Below the pieces are notes generated by a model. That model worked only from the letters and a program-made list of their open reading frames with translations. It had not been told where the DNA came from and searched no databases. The position numbers and the translations under genes were made by a program. This document shows positions 40,471 to 51,112 of a stretch of 64,000 nt of DNA, piece by piece (positions within the stretch are counted from its first letter, which is position 1; the number at the start of each line of letters is the position of its first letter). The DNA comes from Telmatactis stephensoni. Taxonomy: Eukaryota; Cnidaria; Anthozoa; Actiniaria; Isophelliidae. The stretch covers positions 299,501 to 363,500 of the forward strand of contig JALIZF010001546.1 of the NCBI GenBank assembly GCA_029948255.1, written 5' to 3'.

Positions 40471-41691
40471 GATTTCTATGAAATTTTGTATTGCCATGAA
40501 AAGTCACAACAAAATAAGAGGACTTAATTCGAGTATTTACTATCCACAGTAGTATTTGATGAATTTTTTCTCACTGCTTATATTCTATAATTATATAATT
40601 GTCCGGCAGGTTGAAACCGTTTTGGTAAGATCTCCAATGATACGCAAGTTGAAAGATAAGAATAAATTCAAATTTAATTGAATTGAACATGTAAGGAAAA
40701 CGTTTCCGTTTTTCGGACTGAAGGTAGGAATTAGTATGTTAAGGGTTAGGAGTGAAGTAGCTTATCATCGTTAGTATTTCAAAAGCGCGTTTTAAAAATG
40801 TTCCAAATAGACAAACATTAACATAACAGCTGTGTACTACTCTCGGTGAGTGCTTTTACAAATACTTGTATATTTTTGGTCAGTAGTGCCTAATTATCGC
40901 ACTTTAGACAGTGTCCAGAAAAATGTTAGTCACGTTCCACCGGCAAATGTTCCTAATTTTTAGCACGAAAATATTCCATTATTTCAGAACAATTTTGCAA
41001 CTGAAATTTTTCTCGTTATATGGACCAACAAATGCTAAGTTCTCCAGCAAATAAAGCCATTTTTTTCTTAAGTTAGACTAGAAAACGTTTTCGTTTGTCC
41101 AAAAAAACAAATGAGTTTTTAACTGACAGTCCAAATTCGTGTAAGTCAACTTTCGATGATTCTTTCTCCCTGAAAATAACGTAGCGATTTCGCTGGAATC
41201 TCTACACCAGACTCAACAATGTATGGTATATCGTATGATATATATAGACATATGCAAGACATGCAATTTATCATGCAATTTTAATTTTTATGCGCTGATG
41301 AAAATGTATATTGATATAAGCGCTATAATTCAAAATATGTCAAAACCACTAGGCCAGGCTTAAAATCTAACTCAGCTTTGTAATAATACTCCCAAAGGAA
41401 ATGTTTTCATGAGCGGATAGTGGAGAAATATCATTAAATTTACTGAACCTATGGTATGTACACCAGTATATTCAAAATGTGACATTTACGTTCTATTGTT
41501 AATCACTTGTTAACCACTAATGCAGTGCACTTTAACCATTAGTCATTAATTGGAGGTGTCTATTTATCGGAGTTCGAAAACGCCTTACATCACGAGTTAC
41601 ACAAACCATAAACCAACATGAGTTTCGTTAATGCGACTTTGATGATGAACGACGAGGTGATCAAAGAGTGTCCGTTTCTTTTTCCAGTCAC

Positions 41692-43440
41692 ATGGCATCC
41701 CTCTTAGCTTGCACCAACCAAGCCACAAATATATCAAGCATCATTGTTGTTTGTCTTCAGCTTTTGACGATACCATTTGTCATTTTTCTCAACGCTATCA
41801 CTCTCATTATTGTAGCGAAGTTTAAAGCTCTGCAGAAAGAGTGCTTTCTCAAGTGTATTAAGGCTTGACTATTATGCAAATTAGGAAGTAACCATTTTCG
41901 CTCATAAAACACGGAGGTTTAAAGATATCGCAAAGATTTCTTGGGAGATGATGTAGATCCACATTATGAAGACTTTCATAGTAATTTTTTTTCAATTCAT
42001 TGGTCACGTGACCTTAAGGCTACAAAAACGTTTTTTTGAAAATGGGGTACACAGAACCTTAACCTATCTCACTGAAATTCACATTGTTATTAGGCATTTG
42101 GCTTAGGTATATGATGCCGTCTTTTAATCGTGTCCATCACTTTTGGGAAAAAAGATATTAGGAAAAAACATATTTTCATGTTAGGTCACGTGACCTCTTT
42201 TCTAAAATATCTCTTTCCACAGAGTATTTTTTCAATATTAAAAGACGTTGTCGGAAAGAGCATAAAAAAAGAAATAAAATAAGATATAAATTGTTTAAAT
42301 CGAAGAAATCCTTGTGTACCCCATTTGTAATCAAAAATTCCAATAAAATAATTCTTTGTAATATGTCACGTGACACTCCCTCAAAGTTTAAAATCTCACA
42401 TAAAGTTTCGACTCATGTATATTCGACAAAATGTATGATTTTTTTTAAAGATTCTGATAAACAACAGACCACGATCATTTTAAAACCTATATTTTCGAAA
42501 ATCGGGCCTAAGTCAAGCCTTAATATACTTGAGTTGTTGTGCTGGCCCTTCTTTCAGTCACAGATTTCCTTTCTGGCCTGATCTCTCAACCGCTCTACGT
42601 TGCTAAAGAACTTAACCATTTATGGAACAACGATGTCAACTGCAGTCTAGACAGTGCGGTGTATCTCAGCAGTTCTCTCTTTTCGGGCGTTTCCTATTAT
42701 CAGCTTGTATGCCTCACGTATGAAAGATACGTTGCAGTTACCGATCCGTACGGATACCCAAACCGTATAACCGTACGCAGACTTGTGTGTGCCGCAGTTG
42801 CTAACTGGGTTTTCCAATTTCCAGTCATAGTGGTATATGGAACGACGTTATCAGCGAAATATTTTCTTTTTGCCCTCATTGTACCTCTTATTCTTTTATT
42901 CTGTATTTTCTATTGCTACATCAAGATATTTGCTGAAATCCGTAAGCAAAGCCACCAAATATTTCCGCAGCAGCAAAGTAGGAACCAGACATTAAGTTTA
43001 AGAAATTATCATTCAAATCGCAAATCAGTCGTAACCGGTGTACTGATTCTTGGATCTTTCTCTGTGTCGTATTTACCGCTACTTGTAGACGTGTTTCTGA
43101 TGTTTTACCTGGGGCAAACAATTCGAGGCCCCTCCTATTTCGCCTTACACCAGTGGACAAATTTGTTCGTACATTTGAATTCACTTACAGTCCTATTATC
43201 TATGGAATACGTAACAGTGAGTTTCGCAGATATTTTTTTCGACTTTTTGGCATTCATATGAGAGATGAAGCCAGCTCAAATGCTCCTCGCGCATTTGTAA
43301 TGAACCTTTCTCCACAGATCAACAAAGAACAACCGGCCTTGGATCAAAGAGAAAGCAAAGAACAAGCGACGACAATGAAGGAATATCTCAACTCGTCAGG
43401 CGGAAATAGATATAATTATTTGGAGGAAAACCTTGATTAA
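41692..43440 (+). pseudogene. Class A GPCR, disrupted by an inserted element and a TM7 frameshift
   Basis: A rhodopsin-family receptor is recognisable. N-terminus MASLLACTNQATNIS from 41692; TM1 with LNAITLIIVAKFKALQK; then the 686-bp foldback element at 41848-42533. Coding resumes at about 42536 in TM2 (LALLSVTDFLSGL), TM3 ending with ERYVAV, TM4 (VCAAVANWVFQFPVIVV), TM5 (FALIVPLILLFCIFYCYIKI) and TM6 (GVLILGSFSVSYLPLLVDV). At about 43188-43194 one base is missing: the frame changes inside TM7 and continues as YSPIIYGIRNSEFRRYFFRL to a stop at 43438. Two independent lesions indicate a pseudogene, unless the element is spliced out and the frameshift is a sequence error. The ligand cannot be told. 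Confidence 0.85.
41848..42533. mobile_element. Foldback element inserted in the GPCR, with three GTCACGTGAC boxes
   Basis: The 22-bp TIRs CTCAAGT(G/A)TATTAAGG+CTTGAC lie at 41848-41869 and inverted at 42512-42533. The interior is also roughly mirror-symmetric (ATGGGGTACACA near 42041 against TGTGTACCCCAT near 42313; CGTCTTTTAAT / ATTAAAAGACG). GTCACGTGAC occurs at 42003, 42185 and 42365, the middle one exactly at the palindrome centre. Joining the flanks with one TT removed restores an open TM1-TM2 frame, so the target duplication is probably just TT. Confidence 0.8.
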
Positions 43441-43594
43441 AAACATCGAAAATGTTGTTACGTATAGGTAGTGGTCGCAGTGCGGTTTAATTAAAGAACC
43501 TAAACCAAGCTAATGACTCTTCATGCCTAAACTATTTATTTTACGTGCACTGATTTATCCGTGGTTAATCGAAATACCACTTTAACGAGCAAGG

Positions 43595-43660
43595 ATGCCA
43601 CAGTTGGTAGTGCGCGGCCTTCGGTGCGTGAGGTCTCGATTTCGACTACCAGTGACGACC
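43595..43660 (+). mobile_element. tRNA-derived SINE fragment
   Basis: GTTGGTAGTGCGCGG then CCTTCGGTGCGTGAGGTC and the B-box-like TCGATTTCGACTACC follow tRNA spacing. The stems are poor, so it is not a functional tRNA. Confidence 0.5.
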
Positions 43661-44284
43661 TCACATCCTTGTTTCGATTTCTTTCCTTTCCGTGTAGCTT
43701 TAATAAGCTTCAAATACCCTTAAAACGGAACACTGATGGAGAGAGGGGGGTAAAATTAGCGCACCTCGGCCTCAAGTTTATTAGTCAATTTGTAACTATT
43801 ACGAGCTACCGACGTAAAATAAGGACTCTTTACCTTTACCTTTAATTTCTTGCAGGAGAATATATTTGGTTTTGCTTTGTGTCGTGCGTGACGTACTTTT
43901 TGTAAGAAGTTATAAAAAGCGCCACACCCTCTTTTGCCTCCAGTAACACTCCGAGTAAGAACTAAGCGAACTAACGGTAAGGAATGCAAAAGGTACATGT
44001 GATATGTGATATTGTCCGCCTGATTAGTTAAAACCGTGAATTTCTATACGACGTTCCTGCTTTCTGAATGTCTGGGGAATATATTTTGCTTTTCATAGGT
44101 GTCTCAAAACTTCGTCTCCTCATAGTTTGCACCAGTGTAAATAATTGCTCTGGTCCGAAGCGCTAGGAACTTAGGATCGTACACCGATTCGTTCGTTCTG
44201 ATCAACTAATCAACAAATTTCCCAATGCTCATGTCAGTCTCAGCTCCTTTGTTTTGAAGGGTCATTTTTTTTTACAAATAGGCA

Positions 44285-44586
44285 TATAGCTATTTCAAAA
44301 AGAGTTGACGGGGCGAAAGGCGAATGGCAATCGGCGATTGGTGATTGCACGACCGAAAGGAAATTTGGGGTAACAAGAATTGCTTCATTTTCATTAATTA
44401 AATTTCCAAGCAAATGCTGGTACCATGCAGTAATATTACTGGACAAAGTGGTCGATAGGCGATTCATATCTCCGCGCCGGATAGCGGTCTAATAGCGTGA
44501 CCACAGTTCCTTTCAGTCGTGCAGTCACCAACGGCCATTCGCCATTCGCTGTTCGCCCCGTCAACCTTTTTTGAAATATAGCTATA
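44285..44586. mobile_element. 302-bp MITE with TTGACGGGGCGAA ends
   Basis: Inverted ends: tatagctatttcaaaaag..., GTTGACGGGGCGAA, GGCGAATGGC, then the TTGGTGA.TGCACGAC block, mirrored at the right (GTCGTGCAGTCACCAA ... TTCGCCCCGTCAAC ... gaaatatagctata). Arms are about 70 bp, moderately diverged. Confidence 0.75.
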
Positions 44587-44944
44587 TACAAAATACGTAG
44601 ATGTATTGATAGTTGTAAATGCACTTAAGACACATTTTGGTAATAGTAGTTATGGAGAACTGAGCAAAACTAATACACAGTATAGACGTTATTGGACTAT
44701 AGAACTAGCCTACAAAAGAGGCCCATGCGGGGTAATCTTTAATGTATTACAATGTAGCGCATGCGCAAAGCGTTTCGTCGTTCATTAGCCGACTTTGCTA
44801 TTTCATTTAGCTATATTACATTAAATTAATGGAAATGACGCTTTAAGATATTATTGCTTCGAGATGAAGTGATAATAAAATCGTTCGAGCAGTTAACGTT
44901 TTAGAGAAATTCGAAAAAGCGCTCGAATGTGAATATTATTGGCG

Positions 44945-45060
44945 CTGAATCAATAATAATAATAATGGAAACTTTATTTCATAATTTTCGTTTACATTTG
45001 TAAATCTCACTACGAACAGGCAATTTACAACTGGCTACTTGAATTGAAGATATATATACA
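44945..45060 (-). mobile_element. Probable retroelement 3' end with (TTA)n tail
   Basis: aataataataataatggaaactttatttc: on the minus strand, an AATAAAGTTTCCATTATTATT tail. The form resembles the repeat at 63912 (aataataacaataatggaac). No reverse transcriptase coding is visible. Confidence 0.4.
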
Positions 45061-45141
45061 CATAAACACACATGCACACACATATTTTATAATGTATTAT
45101 ATAATATATCAGGCTCAGTACTTAAAATTCATTACGTATAC

Positions 45142-46022
45142 TAATGAGCTTTTATCATGTTATTCCAAAAGTCACAGTACAGAAATATAATTACCATGGC
45201 TGGAAAGAGCACGTCAAAATTAGTAAAACTGTGAAGTTTGAACGAAATAACTTTCAAACTCACGAATTAAGATATGAATTTTCCGAAATCGAAATTTTGT
45301 ATGAAAACATTCGCTGGTAGGCAAGAGATGCCTACCAGCAAAGGTTTTCTCTAGTCCAGTCCCACACTCTCCTTCTTGCCGCTCCAGGACTCGCGGAGGA
45401 AGAGAGTCCAGTATAACTTGCATTCGCATGTCAGCTTAGTGACCATGCGATCACCACATGAATGTGGTGATCGCGTGGTTACAAATCCTAAAGTCATCTA
45501 ATGATTCAAGATGGCTGAAGAAGAAAGTGCTTTGTATACACGATATCAGTCTCATTTCGGAAAGCCATTTGTTGATTCAGTGAGCTATGCACTTGGAAAA
45601 ACCAACTATAATCTTTTACCAAAGTTTGAGCAGTTACAGGCCATTTACGGATGGACGGTTGTGAAAGACGTATTTGTGAATTTTTCGATACGCATCACTA
45701 CCACTGCTACCAAACACTGACATTTGCATATTGCAAGCTCGCAAAATACTAATTAATCCATTGATTGGCTCATTTTGCACATGCGCATGCAAGTTATACT
45801 GGACTCTCTTTCTCCGCGAGTATTGGAGCGGCAAGAAAGAGAGTCTGGGACTGGACTAAGGTTTTCTCACAAATTCACACTTTTCAAAGATTCATATTCT
45901 CGCGAGTTTTGGATTTAATTCCTTCAAACTTCATTGTTTTGCTAATTGTAACATGCTCTTTCCAGCTATGGTAATTCTTTTTCTGTTTCACGAATTTAGA
46001 AATACCTGATAAAAGCTCATTA
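45142..46022. repeat. 881-bp inverted duplication with about 240-290-bp arms
   Basis: The left arm 45142-45432 and right arm 45781-46022 are reverse complements. They share TAATGAGCTTTTATCA, TAATTACCATGGCTGGAAAGAGCA (changed by a few bases), GTGAAGTTTGAA, AGGTTTTCTC, TAGTCCAGTCCCA.ACTCTC, TTGCCGCTCCA and GAGAGTCCAGTATAACTTGCAT. Arm identity is perhaps 75-80 %. The spacer holds a 44-bp perfect-type hairpin at 45439-45482 (GCGATCACCACAT / ATGTGGTGATCGC) and the helicase-like fragment at 45511. A foldback or captured-gene element is likely. Confidence 0.7.
45511..45720 (+). pseudogene. Helicase-like N-terminal scrap between inverted repeats
   Basis: The 69-codon frame reads MAEEESALYTRYQSHFGKPF, then LLPKFEQLQAIYGWTVVKDV and FVNFS. 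The pattern L.P.Q..AI....KDVFV resembles the Q-motif region just before Walker A of RecQ-like DNA helicases, where LPTG.GKS should follow. Here the sequence departs at exactly that point (RITTTATKH). If the assignment is right it is a truncated, non-functional fragment. It could also be unrelated. Confidence 0.3.
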
Positions 46023-47704
46023 TCCCAAGCTTTGTTTCTACAACAAAAAATGCAATATGTAGATCTAATGGCTATATTGATTATTTTTCTGATTATATAT
46101 TTTTGGTGTCTTTTGTCGAAGCCTAGGTTTTCTATCATTTCTATAAAAGCTGAGCATTCTTTAGAAAATACACCAAGGTAACTTATAGATCAGACAAGTT
46201 TAAAAATTTCACATCTTTAAAATCACTACTTAAACTTTTGACAGTGTTTTTGTACTTTTCTTTTTTGCGCTCCACGTTATTTTTGAAATTTGACTCGACA
46301 GTCAGCTCTAGAACATAGAGGCACCCAGATGATGTCAGCAGAAGTAGCGCATTTGATCATTTTGCCATGGAAAATGCGCTCTAGAAGCTGACAAATTTAT
46401 TTATTTTATGTATTTAGTAGGTCAGAGCGATGCGTGTCACCAGTTATGACAGAAGGGCTTTTAAAGTGCACCTAACTCCCTGCTATTTCCCTTTTTGACG
46501 AAAAGTTCGAACATTTCTAAGGACTTGTACGAAAATATTACGCAATTAGAATGAATTCCGAATTTTTTACACAATTTTAAAGGTTGGAGTTCCATCAGGG
46601 TTCGTTCTACTCCTTAAACTTCTTGAAAACTCCTTGAATTTATACTTTTGGACAAAAACGTAAGGAACTCGAATGGGATGGGAAACAGAAATTCACTTTT
46701 TTCTTTACATTTAAGTGAGGGAAGGGGACGTCCAATTATTTCAGTAAAACCATGAGTAAAAATTCGGGTAACACTACTTTTGAAAAATCGTTTTTGGGTC
46801 CTTGAATACTCCTTGAATTCTCCTGGAATTTTAAATTTATATCTTAGCACGAACCTGTTCCATGGAACACTTCACGATGGTCGGTTGCTAGGGCTTTTCC
46901 TCCCGCAAGGTTCTTAAATTAAATTTTGGCTCACAGAGGAGTAATTTATTTTCCAAATGAAGCAGAATATTAGAACATGTTCATTAGAAAAAAATCCTTA
47001 ATTTTTTACAATTGTTAAGGTATTTTCACGATGGTCGGTTGTTAGGGCTTTTCCTCCCGGAAGCCTCAAAACTGAGAGTTTTAGGCCTTAGACAAAAGTA
47101 GAATGCATCAAATGTGACAAAACTTGGTGGGGAAATAGGTTTATAAATTACCTGTTAAGGACGGAGCCCTCTAATGTGAAAGTAATTATTTTCTCTAAAA
47201 TCTATATGGGTGTGAAAGAACCCATTGTAGGCTGTTAGAATCCAAGAAAAAAATTGGGGGTCACCACGCATTTTAATGAGTTATACGTCATCAAATGTTG
47301 CGAAAATGCATTTTTGACGACTCAAAGAAAAAAAATTAAAAATCCTCTATACTTCCAATAAGTTTCAAACTTTTTTTTCCTAAAACACTCTAAGCATAAT
47401 TCTCTGGTAGGGCAATACCATAAAACCGCGAAAACAAAGAAAATAATGTTTTTTTAAAAATATTTACTTGGTTTTAGGATGTTCTAGTCTATGATTGCTA
47501 AATATAATATGTGATATTTTTTATCATTCTTCAATTATAAATTTATAAAAAGCTTATATAATTCTAGATTTTTCTTTGGTTTATAATTTACAAAAGGAAA
47601 AAAGAGGGGTATCCAGGCGATTTAAGAAGTTATTTACCGATAAACGCACGAAATACGACGAAATCCCTAGCCCTCCATACAGAGTATAGACAGATTTTAC
47701 AAAG
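46023..47704. other. Intergenic with a 40-bp direct repeat
   Basis: TTCACGATGGTCGGTTG(C/T)TAGGGCTTTTCCTCCCG occurs at about 46871 and again at about 47027, 156 bp apart. No coding region is supported. Confidence 0.5.
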
Positions 47705-47960
47705 CATCATGGGACATTTCCAAGATGGCGGCCAATAGGCAAATCTAGTCCTTGTGATCAAAACAGTGTTTTTTAAGCGAGTTTTATTCATCAATACTGA
47801 ATTTAATTCTACTACAGGAACAGTCAAATGTTTTTTCTACAAGCAAGTAAGTTTTATTTATCCAATTATCGCAAAACTGCTTTGTTTTTACGATGTTTTT
47901 ACTACGAAGGGCCATGCGCAGAACGCAGTGCGCGCTGACAATAGAGGGCACCGTCCTTAA
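47705..47960 (+). repeat. Dispersed repeat, copy 2 (related to 39326-39580)
   Basis: See copy 1. Here the coding-like stretch reads GTVKCFFYKQ before GTAAGT. The copies differ by many substitutions, so the duplication is old. Confidence 0.55.
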
Positions 47961-49375
47961 TTGGTGGCAATTACATCTCATTAATGATGTCCAAATTTGG
48001 TATCAGAAAAAAAATTCAGGAAAGAAATAGTAAAAAAGCCATATTAGTTTTTTCTATAGAATTCTATGATTTCCGGTGAAAACCCCATCTCAATCAGATT
48101 AAAGGGTGCGAAGTTACAGCTAATGAAAGAAATTCAAATTTCCCGCCAAATGACCATAGATGGTCAAAATTAAGGGTATTTAAACGCCAATACAATGAAT
48201 GTATAGGCACAGCGGCAAACACAAAGTTCCATAAAATCAAAATTGTAGTTTTTTCAATTTGGGATGTGTGGTGTTATGACGCGTTTTCGTCATGAGATAC
48301 GTCATTATGACATCATAATGACGTTTTTTGTGTCACCACAGGAAGCTCAAAGGCCCTTTTTTCCGATGTTTAAAATTTTGTATAAGCTTTGGAATTCATT
48401 CAAGTCGAGTAATTTTATCGTAGGCGTTCTTAGAAATGGTCGGACTTTTTATCAAAATTGCCAATGGAAATAACAGGCCGGTGGTTAGGCACTTTAAAAG
48501 TAGTACTTATTTACATGAAAAGCTGTGATCTCACAAGATAAATTCTTTCGTAATATTATTATGAACGAGATGATAATCCTCAAAACATTGAAGGTATCAA
48601 AGTATAAGATGAAGGGAAATTTTAACGAGCTTAAAAGTCTTTTTATTTTAGCCTTTCTAAACAACACTGAGCGAATTCTTATGACATGCAAATTCAACGA
48701 TAAAAATTTCTTGCATAATATCATATAATTGCGAAATGTTATTGGAGTTTCTGGATCTCACTAAAAATGCTCAGTGCATGTATTTAAATTTTAGTGATCA
48801 ACGTTTCCAGTTTATCGTTTCTATGGTAACGCGTGCGTATCCCTATAAAATGTACATCATACTAAACTTCAGAAAGAGGGTGATCGTTGGTGACAGCCTC
48901 AGTTCGATCTGAAGCAAGAGAAAGTTAACGTAAAGTCCTTTCAAATAATCTTGCTGTGGCAGTCAAAATGCAATAGGCAAACACCTTAAGGTCAAAAACG
49001 TGATAAAATTCTATAAACTGCCTCACAATAATACACAAGTTTGAGAAAAAAATTCCCGCCTTTAGCTCTTATGTCCGGCGCATCCGTATGCACCCCGAAC
49101 GGCGGGAAATAACTTTGAATAAAAGAAATCAAAACTCTTCACTTTAACGCTGAATTTAAAACCATAAAGTTTTAAAAACGGAATGAATTTCACTTCGCTT
49201 CAATTTGTCGACTTTCAAGTTGTATTTGGCCTTTCGAAGCACATTTGTTGAGCTTAGTGTAAACAGCATGTTTCAATTTGCGAACTTTTGTCCAGTGAGT
49301 CTGGATGCTCGTCACCAAAAGGCAAAGTTTTCCTTTGTCCTTCGGAGTGTAGTGCCATATATATAATAACGATAC
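47961..49375. other. Intergenic downstream of the intact GPCR
   Basis: Contains a 26-bp near-perfect palindrome ACGTCATTATGA-CA-TCATAATGACGT at about 48299-48324. No gene is supported. Confidence 0.45.
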
Positions 49376-50266
49376 TTATGACAGTGTGGAACCTTCTTGC
49401 AGAGTCACTACCTGTTCAACGGTTTTACATAGAAATACCTTCTTAAGCAGGATTCTAAATCTAGAATTTTGAAAACTAAATAAATACGGGTCCAACGTAG
49501 CATTAATTAACATGCCTAGTACAGTTATTGCGACTGTCACAAACCCATCATCTCTCCAAACAAATTCATTGAGAACATATACAACAAGTTGGGGAACATA
49601 AAACACGACGAATGTAATAACGACAGCTAAGACACAAAGTGTCACTTTTTTCTTCTTCTTCCTCTCCTCTATTTCTCTCAATGCTGTAGGATCGATTACA
49701 GTGTTTTTGCACCAGAGAGACCAGTAGATCTTGATGGACAACACAATTAGTAGCAAAAGTACCAACGCACCAAAAATAACTGCGAAAATCGCATGGCCCT
49801 TTTGATGTGAAGGACAATCCTTTCCAGTTATTTGAGATATAACATTTAATATAGCAACGAACCAACACAAAAAGCAAATGATCTTCACATTTTGTCTAGA
49901 AAAACGTTGCTTGAATTGATGTGGGTTGCATATGGCTGAATACCGCTCGATCGTTAAAGCCAGCATTGTATTGACGGATGCTCCAGAAGCGATCCAACTG
50001 ATGTTACCTGTGGCAAAAATTCTGCACGTAAAAGTGTTTTCATAAAGTACGGTTAAAAACGCCGGAAAGATCTGGAAAAGGAAAATAGGTGCTAGAAAAA
50101 CTCCAAATATGAGATCTGCTAATGCTAAGCTCAAGAGCAGATAGTCTGTGGCTGACCGTTGTTTTCTTGAAATGATGTAAATAACGATGGAGTTCCCTGC
50201 CATATTTAACGCAAGAAGAACGCAATAGAAAACAGCAACTATTACAGCCGAAACCTCTAGTGCCAT
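49376..50266 (-). CDS. Class A (rhodopsin-family) GPCR, intact, single exon
   Basis: 296 residues with seven hydrophobic segments. TM1 holds AGNSIV (Asn 1.50, N25), TM2 has LALADLIF (Asp 2.50, D51), Cys81 sits at the top of TM3, and E107-R108-Y109 replaces DRY. A partner cysteine is in extracellular loop 2 (GKDCPSH). Intracellular loop 3 carries REIEERKKKKKV. TM6 has FVVFYVP without the usual CW, and TM7 ends DPYLFSFQNSRFR, where NPxxY has become DPYLF. The N-terminus is only about six residues with no glycosylation sequon, so a peptide or small-molecule ligand bound in the helical bundle is likeliest. Such short intronless receptors are numerous in cnidarians. Subfamily and ligand cannot be told. 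The start is the first ATG after an in-frame stop and fits TM1. Confidence 0.9.
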   Translation of the reverse strand: MALEVSAVIVAVFYCVLLALNMAGNSIVIYIISRKQRSATDYLLLSLALADLIFGVFLAPIFLFQIFPAFLTVLYENTFTCRIFATGNISWIASGASVNTMLALTIERYSAICNPHQFKQRFSRQNVKIICFLCWFVAILNVISQITGKDCPSHQKGHAIFAVIFGALVLLLLIVLSIKIYWSLWCKNTVIDPTALREIEERKKKKKVTLCVLAVVITFVVFYVPQLVVYVLNEFVWRDDGFVTVAITVLGMLINATLDPYLFSFQNSRFRILLKKVFLCKTVEQVVTLQEGSTLS

Positions 50267-50827
50267 CTCTTCTTAAGGGATATAGCAAAATTAAAAGATA
50301 GTCAATAATATATATTTGACTAAGGTAATTTTTTTTGCTCTCCGAATTTGAAGCGCGAATGTTATATGATATAAGCTGGTTGCAATGTTCATTTGTTCCT
50401 ACAAGATATACCACATTATATTGATTCAAAGCTTTATAAACAGCACTGCCAGATGTTTTTGCCTTTGTTTTAGAGTTATTGCTCTTTGATCTAACCAGCT
50501 GCTGTGATGAAGATGAAATAGATAGAAAATTTCATGAAGAGAATTTGGGATTTTGGTAAGGCAATTTTCTTTAAATTATTTCTACGATTATCATTCAAAT
50601 TCTCAACCTCAAATCATGCCGAGATCAAGGTTTGTGTTCGACTGAACAATGTGGCTTTATAAAGTTTCTAATATTAGTTTTTGTTATATAGTATTTTCAT
50701 TATCTCACAAGTTATCATTCGCAGCACCTACCTCAAATCATGGTGAGATCGTGCAAGGTAAATATATATGAAACCAAAATTTGTGGTTAAAGCTACTTAA
50801 GCTTTTGTTTTCTTTGATAAAAAAAGA

Positions 50828-50856
50828 CAAAAGAAAAAGAAAGAAAGCAAGAAAGC

Positions 50857-50940
<84 letters not shown>

Positions 50941-50942
50941 AG
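50828..50942. repeat. (GAAA)n microsatellite
   Basis: About 25 copies of the tetranucleotide with some GCAA interruptions at left. Apparent FFLS or ERKK frames are artefacts. Confidence 0.95.
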
Positions 50943-51034
50943 AAGCTTGACAAGAGTTACAGCTAGTATCACACAAGTTAATTTGTTTCCGTGTGTTTGA
51001 GAAGGAATTTGTAACGTTAAATGATATGCAGTAT

Positions 51035-51112
51035 AACGATAGTGTTACCTGCAACATTTAACACTGAAAGAACAGCTATGACAGCGGCCCCAACCTCTTA
51101 TGTAATCTTCTA
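51035..51112 (-). pseudogene. Decayed GPCR N-terminus/TM1 fragment
   Basis: The minus strand encodes EVGAAVIAVLSVLNVAGNTI, then VIL, matching EVSAVIVAVF....LNMAGNSIVI of the intact receptor with a four-residue gap. The position of the start methionine is ATT, and an in-frame TAA lies before EVG. Nothing of TM2 onward is left. Confidence 0.75.

Noticed and set aside
41848..42533. Interpretation of the GPCR interruption as a normal intron
   Set aside because: No GT donor or AG acceptor gives a correct TM1-TM2 frame, while the ends are 22-bp inverted repeats and precise removal with a TT duplication restores it.
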